DNA from: Paenibacillaceae bacterium
GTDB taxonomy: Bacteria > Bacillota > Bacilli > Paenibacillales > Paenibacillaceae
NCBI GenBank assembly: GCA_900766135.1
Contig: CAAFUF010000048.1
Location: 1-64,000 of the forward strand
Length of the DNA stretch: 64,000 bases
Reading direction: 5' to 3'
Shown: positions 8,006-16,200 of the stretch, in pieces
Numbering within the stretch: position 1 is the first letter of the stretch
How the letters are laid out: every line of letters starts with the position of its first letter
Program-made: the position numbers and the translations under genes
Notes under the pieces: model-generated
Told to the model about the DNA's origin: nothing
What the model saw: only the letters and a program-made list of their open reading frames with translations
Databases searched by the model: none

Positions 8006-8365
8006 ATGGCCACGATTACGGTTATCGATGACAAGACGATCCGAATCGCCGTCGAGCTGGGGGACGCTTTGCGCATGATCGAAGAAGCGGAGAGCAACCT
8101 TGAACGCTACGCCGGCGAGGTCCTCGCGATCGCCGAAAAAATGCCGGAATTTCAATACACGTATTTCTGTTTCTACGCTTATGATACCGCAGCTTTGTTC
8201 GAAAACATGCTGGGAATCGATCCGAAGCAATACTTATCCTTCTCGCTGGATGCGCCGGATTCATTCTTCTATACGCTGTACGGCGGCATGAAGGGACTTA
8301 GCAGCGCGGCGCGTTTATGCCAAGCGTTCGCAACCGAGCGGACCGATGTGGAGGTGACGTCGTAA
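8006..8365 (+). CDS. Uncharacterised protein between two DUF2249 genes
   Basis: 119-residue soluble protein that I cannot assign. The first half is acidic and helical (ALRMIEEAESNLERYAGEVLAIAEKM); the second half is rich in aromatics (QYTYFCFYAYDTAALFENMLG, DSFFYTLYGGMKG). It has one cysteine and no membrane segment. It lies 17 bases after the first DUF2249 gene and its stop overlaps the start of the second in TAATG, so the three are translated together and probably work together under anaerobiosis. Confidence 0.8.
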   Translation: MATITVIDDKTIRIAVELGDALRMIEEAESNLERYAGEVLAIAEKMPEFQYTYFCFYAYDTAALFENMLGIDPKQYLSFSLDAPDSFFYTLYGGMKGLSSAARLCQAFATERTDVEVTS

Positions 8366-8598
8366 TGCCTAACCGTACGGTAGAACTCGACGTTCGTCCG
8401 ATTCTTCGCCAAGGCGAGGAGCCGTTCAGCGTGATTATGGACAACGTCAGCAAGCTGGAAGAAGGCGACATCTTCGTTTTGCATGCCACCATGAACCCCG
8501 TCCCGCTTCTGAAGCTGCTGGAAAGAAAGGGCTACAGCCATGTGAGCGAACAACTGGCAGAGGATCATTGGAAAGTGACGTTTGAACCGATCGGATAA
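8365..8598 (+). CDS. DUF2249 domain protein (second copy)
   Basis: 77-residue DUF2249 protein beginning MPNRTVELDVRPILRQGEEPF, with LEEGDIFVLHATMNPVPLLKLL and a C-terminal DHWKVTFEPIG. It is diverged from the first copy and lacks its NDHDP motif, having HATMNP instead, so the two copies probably are not redundant. The ATG shares one base with the preceding stop. Confidence 0.85.
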   Translation: MPNRTVELDVRPILRQGEEPFSVIMDNVSKLEEGDIFVLHATMNPVPLLKLLERKGYSHVSEQLAEDHWKVTFEPIG

Positions 8599-8678
8599 TT
8601 TAGGTTAATGCCTATAGAATGGGTGGGCGAATGTGCATAGGATACTCGGGAGAAATCAGAACACGAGGAGGACATCCG

Positions 8679-9047
8679 ATGTATTCAACTAGTGCCTATT
8701 CGTATCCAACCGGGGGCAGTCATTCCATGAGCCATGCTTCCCTGCTAGAGACCTTGCAGCATTGCGAAGCCACCTGCGAATTCACGGCAGCCATGATCGG
8801 GCAAGGGGGAGAGGCGAGCCAAAGGCACATGCAAATCGCGATGCTTCGGGATTGCGCCGACATCTGTGCGCTTACCGCAAAATGCGTGGCTCGCCATAGC
8901 GGGTTTGCCAAAGCGTTTGCCCAGGTCTGCGCCCAGGTTTGCGAAATTTGCGGCAAACATTGCTTGCAGCACCCGGATGAACTGTCGCAAAAATGCGGCA
9001 AAACCTGCCTGCATTGCGCTCAGGAATGCCGTACATTCGCCATGTAA
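8679..9047 (+). CDS. Four-helix bundle copper-binding protein (Csp-like)
   Basis: 122-residue Cys-rich protein of the four-helix bundle copper-storage type (DUF326, YhjQ-like). Cysteines recur along helices (HCEATCEF, RDCADICALTAKC, QVCAQVCEICGKHC, CGKTCLHCAQECR) and would line the inside of the bundle to bind several Cu(I). An ATG at 8679 follows GAGGAGG by 6 bases; the earlier in-frame ATG at 8619 lacks a site. It is the last gene before a strong terminator. Copper demand of nitrogen-oxide reductases could explain its place in the Fnr operon, which is inference. Confidence 0.85.
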   Translation: MYSTSAYSYPTGGSHSMSHASLLETLQHCEATCEFTAAMIGQGGEASQRHMQIAMLRDCADICALTAKCVARHSGFAKAFAQVCAQVCEICGKHCLQHPDELSQKCGKTCLHCAQECRTFAM

Positions 9048-9110
9048 ACGCCATCGTAACCAGGCCCGTATGGGAATTCCATCCAAACGCTCCATTAACT
9101 TAACTCCGAA

Positions 9111-9138
9111 AAAAAGGAGGCCGTCCGGCCTCCTTTTT
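9111..9138. terminator. Rho-independent terminator, bidirectional
   Basis: AAAAAGGAGGCC at 9111-9122 pairs perfectly with GGCCTCCTTTTT at 9127-9138. It has a U-tract on both strands and serves the convergent Csp and radical SAM genes. Confidence 0.92.
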
Positions 9139-9158
9139 GCTTTGCACGAATGCGTTCA

Positions 9159-10262
9159 CTATTGATCCGCGCCGGGATAGCCCCGCGGAATATAGGAGCA
9201 ATACGGGTCGCTTTCCAAATAATCGCCCGTGACCGCATAAGCCCTTGCCCTGGAACCTCCGCACAGCTCCTTGAATTCGCAAAGGCCGCATTTGCCCTTG
9301 AGCAAGGATTTGTCTCTCAGCTCCCGCAGGATCGGCGAATTCCGGTAGATGTCCGTAAGCGAAGATTCTCTCACATTCCCGCAACTGACCGGCAAGAAGC
9401 CGCTGGGGTAAACGTCGCCGACATGGCTGATGAACACGAAGCCGTCTCCGTCGTTTACGCCTTTTGGGGAACGGCCGAGCACGTCCCTGCGTTTCGGTAC
9501 CGCCGCGATTTCCGCTCCGGCATCCATGTTCAGCTTCTGCTGCTGCATAAACACGCGGCGATAATGGGGCGCTTCCGTCGCTTTGATGCCGTAAGGCATC
9601 ACCTGCTGCATTTGGGCCAGCCAAATCATCACCTGCTCGTGCTCTTCCGGAGAGATCATATCCTTGACCATGCCCCGACCCGTCGGAACTAGGAAAAACA
9701 CGCTCCACAGCACGGCCCCCATCCCTTTGACCGTTTCCGCAATGCGCGGCAGATCATCCAGATTGTAGCGGGAGACCGTGGTATTGATCTGGATCGGAAT
9801 CTCCAACTGCTGCAAATATTCGATCCCTTTCGTCGTCATCTGGAATGAACCCGGGGTTCCGCGAAAATGGTCGTGAATTTCCGCGGACGAGCCATCGAGG
9901 CTGAACGCCCAGCGGGATAAGCCGACCTCCTTGGCCTGACTGACGGCGGAGAAGGTTACCCGCGGCGTCGCGCTTGGCGTCATCGAGACGGGCAGACCTT
10001 TTTCATGGATCGCATATCGCGCCAGGTCAAACAAATCCGGACGCATGAGCGGATCGCCGCCGGTAAATACAAAGAGCGGATCGTCCATTTCCGCGATCTC
10101 GTCGATCAGCTTCTTGCCCTCCTCGAAGGTCAGCTGCCCGGGGTCGGGGTGATATTGGGCTTCCGCCCGGCAGTGCAGGCATTTCAGCGCGCAAGCTCTC
10201 GTCACCTCCCAAATGACGATAAACGGATTCACGTTGTAATCTTTATGCTGAATCAATTGCAT
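9159..10262 (-). CDS. Radical SAM/SPASM protein (TIGR04053-like, heme-associated)
   Basis: 367-residue radical SAM enzyme. The cluster motif CALKCLHC (C24, C28, C31) binds the SAM-ligating 4Fe-4S, and a SPASM-type C-terminal domain (CGLCEFKELCGGSRARAYA, then DPYC) binds auxiliary clusters. It resembles the TIGR04053 group and more distantly NirJ/AhbD, which modify heme side chains. Its start lies inside the end of hemY with a 10-base overlap, so the two are translationally coupled; a role in making or modifying a heme is a reasonable inference, but the reaction is not known. Confidence 0.82.
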   Translation of the reverse strand: MQLIQHKDYNVNPFIVIWEVTRACALKCLHCRAEAQYHPDPGQLTFEEGKKLIDEIAEMDDPLFVFTGGDPLMRPDLFDLARYAIHEKGLPVSMTPSATPRVTFSAVSQAKEVGLSRWAFSLDGSSAEIHDHFRGTPGSFQMTTKGIEYLQQLEIPIQINTTVSRYNLDDLPRIAETVKGMGAVLWSVFFLVPTGRGMVKDMISPEEHEQVMIWLAQMQQVMPYGIKATEAPHYRRVFMQQQKLNMDAGAEIAAVPKRRDVLGRSPKGVNDGDGFVFISHVGDVYPSGFLPVSCGNVRESSLTDIYRNSPILRELRDKSLLKGKCGLCEFKELCGGSRARAYAVTGDYLESDPYCSYIPRGYPGADQ

Positions 10263-11692
10263 ATCGGTTCATCTCCTAGCCAGGTTAACATGGCCTGCGC
10301 CGCTTCCTTGCCTTGACGGATGCAATCGGGAATGCCGACGCCGCCGTATCCCGCTCCGCAGAGCAAGACGCCGGGCATCGTCCGCTCCAACTCGCCGCGC
10401 AGCGCCTGCAGGCGCTCCACGTGGCCGACCGAATACTGCGGCATCGACTCGGGCAAAGCGGACATTTCGCAAAATAACGGTTCGGCCTGAATTCCCATCA
10501 AATCCTCCAATTCGGCGGCCACGCGGCGGCGGATCTCCGCCTCGGACAGCGTCGTCCAGGCTTGGTCCCCCTGGCGCCCGATGTACGTGCGCAGCAGCAC
10601 GCGGCCTTCCGGCGCCGCATGCTGCCATTTGGACGAGGTCCACGTGATGGCCGTAATCATCCGCCCTTCGCCGCGCGGGATCAGCACCCCGGAGCCGTTC
10701 AGATCATGCGCAATCTCTTCCCGCCGGTAGGCGAACGCCAGATTCGCGACCGAGACGTAGCGGATTTGCTCAAGGCAGGCCGATCCAGGAAGCTGCTCCC
10801 GGAGCAGGCTGGCCGCAGCAAAAGCCGGCGCCGCCACGACCACGCCGTCCGCCTCCAAACGCTCGCCTCCGCTTAACTTCAATTCGTAGCGATCACCACG
10901 CTTGTTCAGCCCGGTCACCGCTTGTCCCGTGATCACGCGTTCGCCTTGAAGCGCATCGGCCAGAGCGTCCGTCAGCACGGTCAATCCGCCTTGCAGCGTC
11001 AGGAACATGCTGCTTGACGCCGCTTTCGGCAGCCCGGCCAGCGGTCGGGGCGGCGGCTGTTTTTTGCTCGCCAGAAGACCGAGGATCAAGCTGCGGTGTT
11101 TTTGCTCCATCTCCATGAATTGGGGGAACGTCGCCCTTAAGCTGAGCTCTGCCGTATCTCCGGCGTAAATGCCGGCAAGCAGCGGCTCCGTCATGTTTTC
11201 CAGCACTTCTCGGCCCAGCCGGCGGCGGATAAACCCGCCCAGCGATTCGTCCTCGCCGCCGCGTTTGGCCGGCAGCAGCAGATCCAGGGCCGCGCGCAGC
11301 TTGCCGGCGGGCGACAACAGGCCCGTCTTGGCCATCGGCCACATTTGCGTCGGAATGCCAAGCATCAATCCCGGCGGCATCGGATGAAACCGGCCGTGAT
11401 GCATAATGTAATTTTTCTTGGCCAACGGATTCGTTCCGACCAATAAATGCTCCAAACCCAACTCCTTCGTCAGCTCCAGCACGGCCGCTTTTCGCGCGAT
11501 GAAAGAATCGGGACCTTGCTCTATCGTAAAACCGTCCCGGCGTAAGGTGCGGATTTTCCCGCCTAACCGGTCCGCTTGCTCAATGATCGTAATTCCGGCA
11601 TCGATCCGCCGTTCGCGAAGCCATTTCCGGGCGTAATAAGCCGCGCTTAGCCCGGAGATTCCCCCGCCGATCACCGCGATGGTTTTGCTCAC
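10253..11692 (-). CDS. hemY: Protoporphyrinogen/coproporphyrinogen III oxidase
   Basis: 479-residue FAD enzyme. It has an N-terminal dinucleotide-binding motif (TIAVIGGGISGLSAAYYA), the family segment GPDSFIARK, and a C-terminal FAD motif (MPGVLLCGAGYGGVGIPDCI). In Firmicutes this protein oxidises coproporphyrinogen III in the coproporphyrin-dependent heme pathway. Start is the GTG at 11692, 8 bases after GGGAGGT; upstream in-frame codons have no site. It is separated here from other hem genes and paired with a radical SAM enzyme, so this may be a second copy used under low oxygen. A TACGAT box at 11771-11766 is placed correctly for activation by the dyad at 11800. Confidence 0.9.
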   Translation of the reverse strand: MSKTIAVIGGGISGLSAAYYARKWLRERRIDAGITIIEQADRLGGKIRTLRRDGFTIEQGPDSFIARKAAVLELTKELGLEHLLVGTNPLAKKNYIMHHGRFHPMPPGLMLGIPTQMWPMAKTGLLSPAGKLRAALDLLLPAKRGGEDESLGGFIRRRLGREVLENMTEPLLAGIYAGDTAELSLRATFPQFMEMEQKHRSLILGLLASKKQPPPRPLAGLPKAASSSMFLTLQGGLTVLTDALADALQGERVITGQAVTGLNKRGDRYELKLSGGERLEADGVVVAAPAFAAASLLREQLPGSACLEQIRYVSVANLAFAYRREEIAHDLNGSGVLIPRGEGRMITAITWTSSKWQHAAPEGRVLLRTYIGRQGDQAWTTLSEAEIRRRVAAELEDLMGIQAEPLFCEMSALPESMPQYSVGHVERLQALRGELERTMPGVLLCGAGYGGVGIPDCIRQGKEAAQAMLTWLGDEPICN

Positions 11693-11758
11693 TCGATTTG
11701 GACCTCCCTCAAGCTCTATGATTTCGACCTGCAAACCAGAACAAGCCTTCACTGGTCT

Positions 11759-11842
11759 CCTAATCATCGTAACCCCGAGGTCCGTGGCGTTTTATGACTG
11801 GAGTCACTCCGGATGGGGACATCTCGCGATAAAATGGTCAAA
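11759..11842. promoter_or_regulatory. Divergent promoters sharing one TGAC-N4-GTCA site
   Basis: TGACTGGAGTCACT begins at 11795, with its dyad centred at 11800.5. On the plus strand TAAAAT at 11830-11835 puts the acetolactate synthase start at about 11842, distance 41.5. On the minus strand TACGAT at 11771-11766 puts the hemY start at about 11759, also 41.5. Neither has a good -35, as expected for class II activation. The site is the same 14-mer as at ywiC. Confidence 0.6.
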
Positions 11843-11864
11843 ATTCCACCGGGAGGTCGTTTGG

Positions 11865-13583
11865 ATGAAAATCACCAACGAGCATACATCGTCATATACA
11901 AAAACCGGCGCGGAGCTGCTGATTGAGTGCCTGCGCGCGGAAAGGGTCGACACCATTTTCGGTTATCCCGGCGGCGCAGTCATTCCGATTTATGATGCGC
12001 TGTACGATTGCCGGGAGATCCGGCATGTCCTAACCCGGCACGAGCAAGCCGCCGTGCACGCCGCGGACGGTTATGCCCGGGTGACGGGCCAAGCCGGCGT
12101 TGCCCTGGTTACCTCCGGGCCGGGGGCGACGAATGCGGTCACGGGCATCGCCAACGCCTATATGGACTCGGTCCCGATGGTTGTGCTGACGGGTCAGGTT
12201 TCTACCGACCTGATTGGACGGGACAGCTTCCAGGAAGTCAATATTTTCGGGATGACGATGGACATAACCAAACATAATTATTCCGTGATGGACATCCGCG
12301 AACTGCCCCGGGTCATCAAAGAGGCGTTTTATCTCGCCGTTACCGGGAGGCCCGGCCCGGTCCTGATTGATCTGCCCAAAAACATCATGACCGCCCGCAC
12401 CGACCTAGGACAGGCCGTTGAAGTCCATATCCGCGGATACGAGCCTAAAACCGGGATCGACGAAGAAGCCGTACGTCTTATTGCCGGAAAGATCGGTTCT
12501 TCATCGCGCCCGGTCCTCGTGGTCGGCGGCGGTGCGGCGGCATCCGGCGCGACCGAGCAATTGCGCCGGCTTGCGGAAACCGCGCAAATCCCGGTCGCGA
12601 CTACACTGATGGGCATCGGCGCCTTCCCTTCCCGCCACCCGCTTTATCTCGGGATGTTGGGGATGCACGGCACCTATGCGGCGAACCGGGCGGTCCATCA
12701 CGCGGATTTGTTGATTTGCCTTGGCACACGGTTAAACGACCGGCTCTCCGGCAAGACGAAATCGTTCGCTCGTAACGCCTGGAAGATCCACGTGGACATC
12801 GATGATGCCGAGCTGGATAAGAACATTCCCGTGGACCTTAAGCTCTGCGGGGATATTGGGGATTTGCTGCACAGACTGAATTCTCGCGTCATTGTGCCCA
12901 AGACGACGGACTGGCCGGCGGAAACGGCCGGTTGGCAGAGAAAGGTGCCGCATTATAACGAAGCGGCGGGAGGGACGCTGAATCCGCAGGAGGTCATCCG
13001 TTTGATCGACAAGCATACCCAAGGAAACGCAGTGGTGGCCACCGATGTCGGGCAACATCAAATCTGGACCGCCCATCACTACCGGTTCTCCCGCACCCGT
13101 TCCTTCCTGACCTCGGGAGGTCTAGGTACGATGGGCTTCGGCTTCCCGGCTGCGATCGGCGCGGCCATCGCCCTGGGAGGTCCCGCAGCCCCGCCGGTCG
13201 TCTGCATCACCGGAGACGGCAGCTTCCAAATGAATCTGCAGGAGATGATGACGGCCGTCGATTACGGGCTGCCGGTCAAAATCGCCATCCTGAACAACGG
13301 TTATTTGGGGATGGTCCGGCAGTGGCAGCAACTGTTTTATGAACGGCGGTACTCCTCCGTGCATATCACTTCTCCCGATTTCGTTGCTTTTGCCGCGGCG
13401 TATGGAGTGCCCGGGCTTCGGGCGCAGACGGCGGAAGAAGCCGATGCGGTGATCCAACAGGCGCTGGCCCTACCCGGCCCCGTCCTGATGGAATTTAACG
13501 TGCGGGAGGAGCAAAACGTCTACCCGATGGTTCCTCCCGGGGCGAGCAACGATCAAATGCTGACCGGCGAGGGAGAAATGTAG
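11865..13583 (+). CDS. ilvB: Acetolactate synthase, large (catalytic) subunit type
   Basis: 572-residue ThDP enzyme that condenses two pyruvates to acetolactate. E60 in TRHEQAAVHAADGYA is the cofactor-activating glutamate; the ThDP-Mg motif runs from GDGSFQMNLQEMM to LNNGYLGMVRQWQQLFY. The sequence is of the IlvB (FAD-containing) type, but there is no ilvN regulatory subunit or ilvC next to it. The ATG at 11865 follows GGGAGGT; a frame open further upstream runs through the promoter and was rejected. Sitting under a low-oxygen-type activator site, it may feed acetoin/butanediol fermentation rather than branched-chain amino acids. Confidence 0.88.
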   Translation: MKITNEHTSSYTKTGAELLIECLRAERVDTIFGYPGGAVIPIYDALYDCREIRHVLTRHEQAAVHAADGYARVTGQAGVALVTSGPGATNAVTGIANAYMDSVPMVVLTGQVSTDLIGRDSFQEVNIFGMTMDITKHNYSVMDIRELPRVIKEAFYLAVTGRPGPVLIDLPKNIMTARTDLGQAVEVHIRGYEPKTGIDEEAVRLIAGKIGSSSRPVLVVGGGAAASGATEQLRRLAETAQIPVATTLMGIGAFPSRHPLYLGMLGMHGTYAANRAVHHADLLICLGTRLNDRLSGKTKSFARNAWKIHVDIDDAELDKNIPVDLKLCGDIGDLLHRLNSRVIVPKTTDWPAETAGWQRKVPHYNEAAGGTLNPQEVIRLIDKHTQGNAVVATDVGQHQIWTAHHYRFSRTRSFLTSGGLGTMGFGFPAAIGAAIALGGPAAPPVVCITGDGSFQMNLQEMMTAVDYGLPVKIAILNNGYLGMVRQWQQLFYERRYSSVHITSPDFVAFAAAYGVPGLRAQTAEEADAVIQQALALPGPVLMEFNVREEQNVYPMVPPGASNDQMLTGEGEM

Positions 13584-13611
13584 TGTCTGGAAGAGCGGGC
13601 ACGGACGAAAA

Positions 13612-13655
13612 AGGGACTGTCCGGGAAGAACATCACTTCTTCCCGGACAGTCCCT
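13612..13655. terminator. Strong 19-bp hairpin after acetolactate synthase
   Basis: AGGGACTGTCCGGGAAGAA (13612-13630) pairs perfectly with the segment 13637-13655 across a six-base loop. There is no clear U-tract, but it lies between convergent genes and is the likely end of both transcripts. Confidence 0.8.
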
Positions 13656-13699
13656 GTCCATATTCATGCCGAGCGATTACCGCCTCGCTTGAATGAAGC

Positions 13700-13993
13700 T
13701 TAAGCATTTTCGCCGCGTTTGCCGTCCTCCTGCCATTGGAGTTCCCATTCGCGGTATTTCGCCCGCCGGATTCTGTCCAGCTCCCGCTGCTTCTCCTCGC
13801 CTACGCCGAGAAGAAAATGCAGGTGTGCCCCGATGACGAGGAAAGCAAAACCCGCCCACACCGCGCCGAACAAGGATACCCAGCCGGCCCCGGGCTCAAA
13901 AGAAATCATCGGCAGCGCATATACGAGCATCGCCAATGCCAGAATCAGATAAACGACATGCTTCCATTTGCTCGGTTTTTTTACGGTTTTCAT
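13700..13993 (-). CDS. Small two-helix membrane protein, function unknown
   Basis: 97-residue protein with two hydrophobic helices (about 14-33, VVYLILALAMLVYALPMISF, and 40-62) and a long charged C-terminal tail (EEKQRELDRIRRAKYREWELQWQEDGKRG) likely to be cytoplasmic and helical. I do not recognise a family. The ATG at 13993 follows AAAGGAGCTG; an earlier in-frame ATG has no ribosome site. It is downstream of yheA in the same direction. Confidence 0.7.
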   Translation of the reverse strand: MKTVKKPSKWKHVVYLILALAMLVYALPMISFEPGAGWVSLFGAVWAGFAFLVIGAHLHFLLGVGEEKQRELDRIRRAKYREWELQWQEDGKRGENA

Positions 13994-14133
13994 CTTCCGC
14001 AGCTCCTTTATTTTCATAGATTGCGAGATACGAGAATAGGTTCGTTGTCCCTTGTCTCTTCTATCTCTATGAACGGAACTGCCGAAATATGATAGAAACT
14101 TGCGAATGAAAGATACGGACAAAATGCGGAGAT

Positions 14134-14478
14134 TTAGATCCCCGCACCGTACAGGTGGGCCAGGCTGTCCGTAATAATCTTGTTGACGTCCTGAATGATC
14201 ACGCTAAGCCGGCGTTCGGCGTCAAACAGACGGCGGATGTTCAAGTTTAGGCTCAGCACCTCGAACTGCTTCTCCATTCGTTCCATTTCTTCTTGCGACG
14301 GCATCTCACCGCTCATCATCCGCTGCTGCACTTCGTTTTGGCGGACCCGGAATTCATCCAGCATCCGTTTGCTCTCCGGATCGGCATCCACCAGCTTCAT
14401 CGCCGACGTAATCTCGGCTACCTCCGGGCTATCCTTCAGGGCTGCCGCCAGTTCATGCGCTTTGTCGTAAATATTCAT
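14134..14478 (-). CDS. yheA: YlbF/YmcA family protein YheA
   Basis: 114-residue, almost wholly helical protein of the YlbF/YmcA (Com_YlbF) family: MNIYDKAHELAAALKDSPEV, then long amphipathic helices with EMERMEKQFEVLSLN. Relatives form the Y-complex that guides RNase Y, but YheA itself is not assigned to it. The neighbourhood yheA - yheB - yheC/D matches B. subtilis. An ATG follows a GGAGG site directly upstream. Confidence 0.87.
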   Translation of the reverse strand: MNIYDKAHELAAALKDSPEVAEITSAMKLVDADPESKRMLDEFRVRQNEVQQRMMSGEMPSQEEMERMEKQFEVLSLNLNIRRLFDAERRLSVIIQDVNKIITDSLAHLYGAGI

Positions 14479-14550
14479 TTGTAAACCTCCAATTTGAATT
14501 TATGTACAAGCAGGTATAGGCGGGCCAGTCCCGTACCGTTTAATGCCTTG

Positions 14551-14737
14551 TGTAACGCTGATCATGAAGCTTATTTGCCCAAAAAACAAGGAGCTGCATT
14601 TTTAACGCTGATTAGACAGCTTATGGACACGAAAACACCTCTGTTTAACGCAAAAGCCGGGAAATAAGCTCCACAGTAAGCGTTAAATTTTCCTTTTCCT
14701 CTTTTCGGCTCAATTAGCGATCCTCGTAAGCGTTAGA
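14551..14737. repeat. Four-unit repeat array with 50-bp arms (TAACGCT type); remaining gap holds nothing coding
   Basis: The 420-bp gap between yheA and yheB holds two direct units TAACGCTGATnAnnnAGCTTAT, with TAACGCTGAT at 14553 and 14603, and two inverted units with TAAGCGTTA at 14677 and 14727. Both pairs are spaced 50 bp. Units 1 and 4, and 2 and 3, can pair, giving a nested palindrome. From 14760 to 14850 follows a low-complexity stretch of CAC/TGC-like triplets. No open frame with a ribosome site was seen. Confidence 0.78.
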
Positions 14738-14900
14738 TCAAGCTGCGTAATCCTTCGCCCACTGCTACACCGCCATCGTTAGCACCACTGCTACTGCCAC
14801 TGTCACTGCCGCACCGGCACCGGACCTGCTGCCGCCACGGCAAAGCAAGCCCACCACTGCAACCCGGGTAGCTCAACAGACAAATTTCCGCCCTGTCGTC

Positions 14901-16064
14901 CTAACCCATCCACAGCATCAGCAAAGACTGGAACAAGCCGATCATCCCGCCCAGCAGCACCCCAAGCCAGGTAATGGCCCGAAATTCCTTCCCCGAGACG
15001 CTGAGGATCACCTCCTCCAGGCGTTCTACCGGAAATTTCTGCACCTGTTCCTCGACGAGGCCCGGCAGATCGACCGCCTGCATCGCCGCAGGAATCCCTT
15101 TGGCGATGAGGTCAAGCAGCCGACCCGTCAGCACCGGAACCATTGCTACGGCCTGCGCCTTCCAAGGCTCGATCAATGAGCGGAGCGACACGCTTTCCGC
15201 TTGCTCCAGCCACCGTTCCAGGGGCAACTGCTCGAGCTTGCCTCCCAGCCAACCAAGGGCCTCTTCGCCGGTTAAGATCGCCAGCAGCTCAGATACCGGC
15301 TTCTCGCCGTACAACTCCAGCCGCGTTTCGATCGCCTGCGCCGTTTTGTTCACGGCGTCCTCGCCCCGCAGCGCCTGAACGAGCGCCGGGGTCATTTTTT
15401 GCACCAACTTGTCTTCGTCCATAAAAATCGCCGCCATCGTGCCGAGGAATCCGCCCGCCTTATCCATCATCCCCGCCGCCATTTTCGACAGCATGCGCTG
15501 ACCGCTCGCAGACAGCAGCTCCTCCTCGACGACGCCCAGCAACGCTCCGGCCAGAGCGGCGCTCCAAGCCTTGCGGTTCTCCTCGGACCAGCCGGGAACC
15601 AGCCGCTTCAGCGGCAGGCTGCCGAGGTCCGCATGTTCCCACAGCCGCGCGAACCCCCGCATGGCCGTTTCCCTAACCCCAGCCGCCAGCCGGGGCTTCA
15701 GCGCTTCGAACTCCGCCGCGCTCCACACCCGGAGCGCGGCCTGCCGCAGCGTCGCCTCGCTGGAGGCCAAGCGTTCCACGAAGCCGCGCAAGGCGTCCTC
15801 CGCCTTGTTCCGAAACGCCGGACGCTGCACGGTTTCCTGCAATCCTTCGGCCGTCACGAGATAATCCGCCACCACTTGGCCCAGCGATGCGGCGATATCG
15901 TCCCGGCGTTTCGGGATCAGACCCGGCGTAAAGGGAACGTGGAACTTGCCGATATGTACGGAATTGCGCGGATGAAACAGCATCTTAATCGCAAAATGGT
16001 TGGTGACACCGCCGACTAAAGCAGCCACCGTGACGCTTACCAACACGTAAAGCCAATCGGGCAC
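14901..16064 (-). CDS. yheB: DUF445 family membrane protein YheB
   Basis: 387-residue protein of the DUF445 family. An N-terminal membrane helix (about 5-25) runs into the family signature VTNHFAIKMLFHPRNSVHIGKF followed by PFTPGLIPKRRDDIA; a long helical soluble part and a C-terminal hydrophobic helix (WLGVLLGGMIGLFQSLLMLWMG) complete it. In B. subtilis yheB is next to yheC/D and linked to the spore envelope; function is unknown. Start is GTG at 16064 behind AAGGAGG. Confidence 0.88.
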   Translation of the reverse strand: MPDWLYVLVSVTVAALVGGVTNHFAIKMLFHPRNSVHIGKFHVPFTPGLIPKRRDDIAASLGQVVADYLVTAEGLQETVQRPAFRNKAEDALRGFVERLASSEATLRQAALRVWSAAEFEALKPRLAAGVRETAMRGFARLWEHADLGSLPLKRLVPGWSEENRKAWSAALAGALLGVVEEELLSASGQRMLSKMAAGMMDKAGGFLGTMAAIFMDEDKLVQKMTPALVQALRGEDAVNKTAQAIETRLELYGEKPVSELLAILTGEEALGWLGGKLEQLPLERWLEQAESVSLRSLIEPWKAQAVAMVPVLTGRLLDLIAKGIPAAMQAVDLPGLVEEQVQKFPVERLEEVILSVSGKEFRAITWLGVLLGGMIGLFQSLLMLWMG

Positions 16065-16200
16065 CCTCTCTTCCTCCTTCTTTCTCTTAGGCTGCCGCCC
16101 TAACTATCTGCCGCGAAATCCGCCTTCGGGCCGCGCCCGGCAAGGAATCGAACGCTTCATCCCTTCGCCCTGAGGGCGCCGAAAACGGGCATAGGTTAAT

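Noticed and set aside
11679..11864. 62-residue extension of acetolactate synthase
   Set aside because: It covers the hemY start and the regulatory dyad; GGGAGGT before the ATG at 11865 is decisive.
14760..14850. Triplet-rich stretch as coding sequence
   Set aside because: It has CAC/TGC-like triplets, but no start, ribosome site or extended open frame on either strand.
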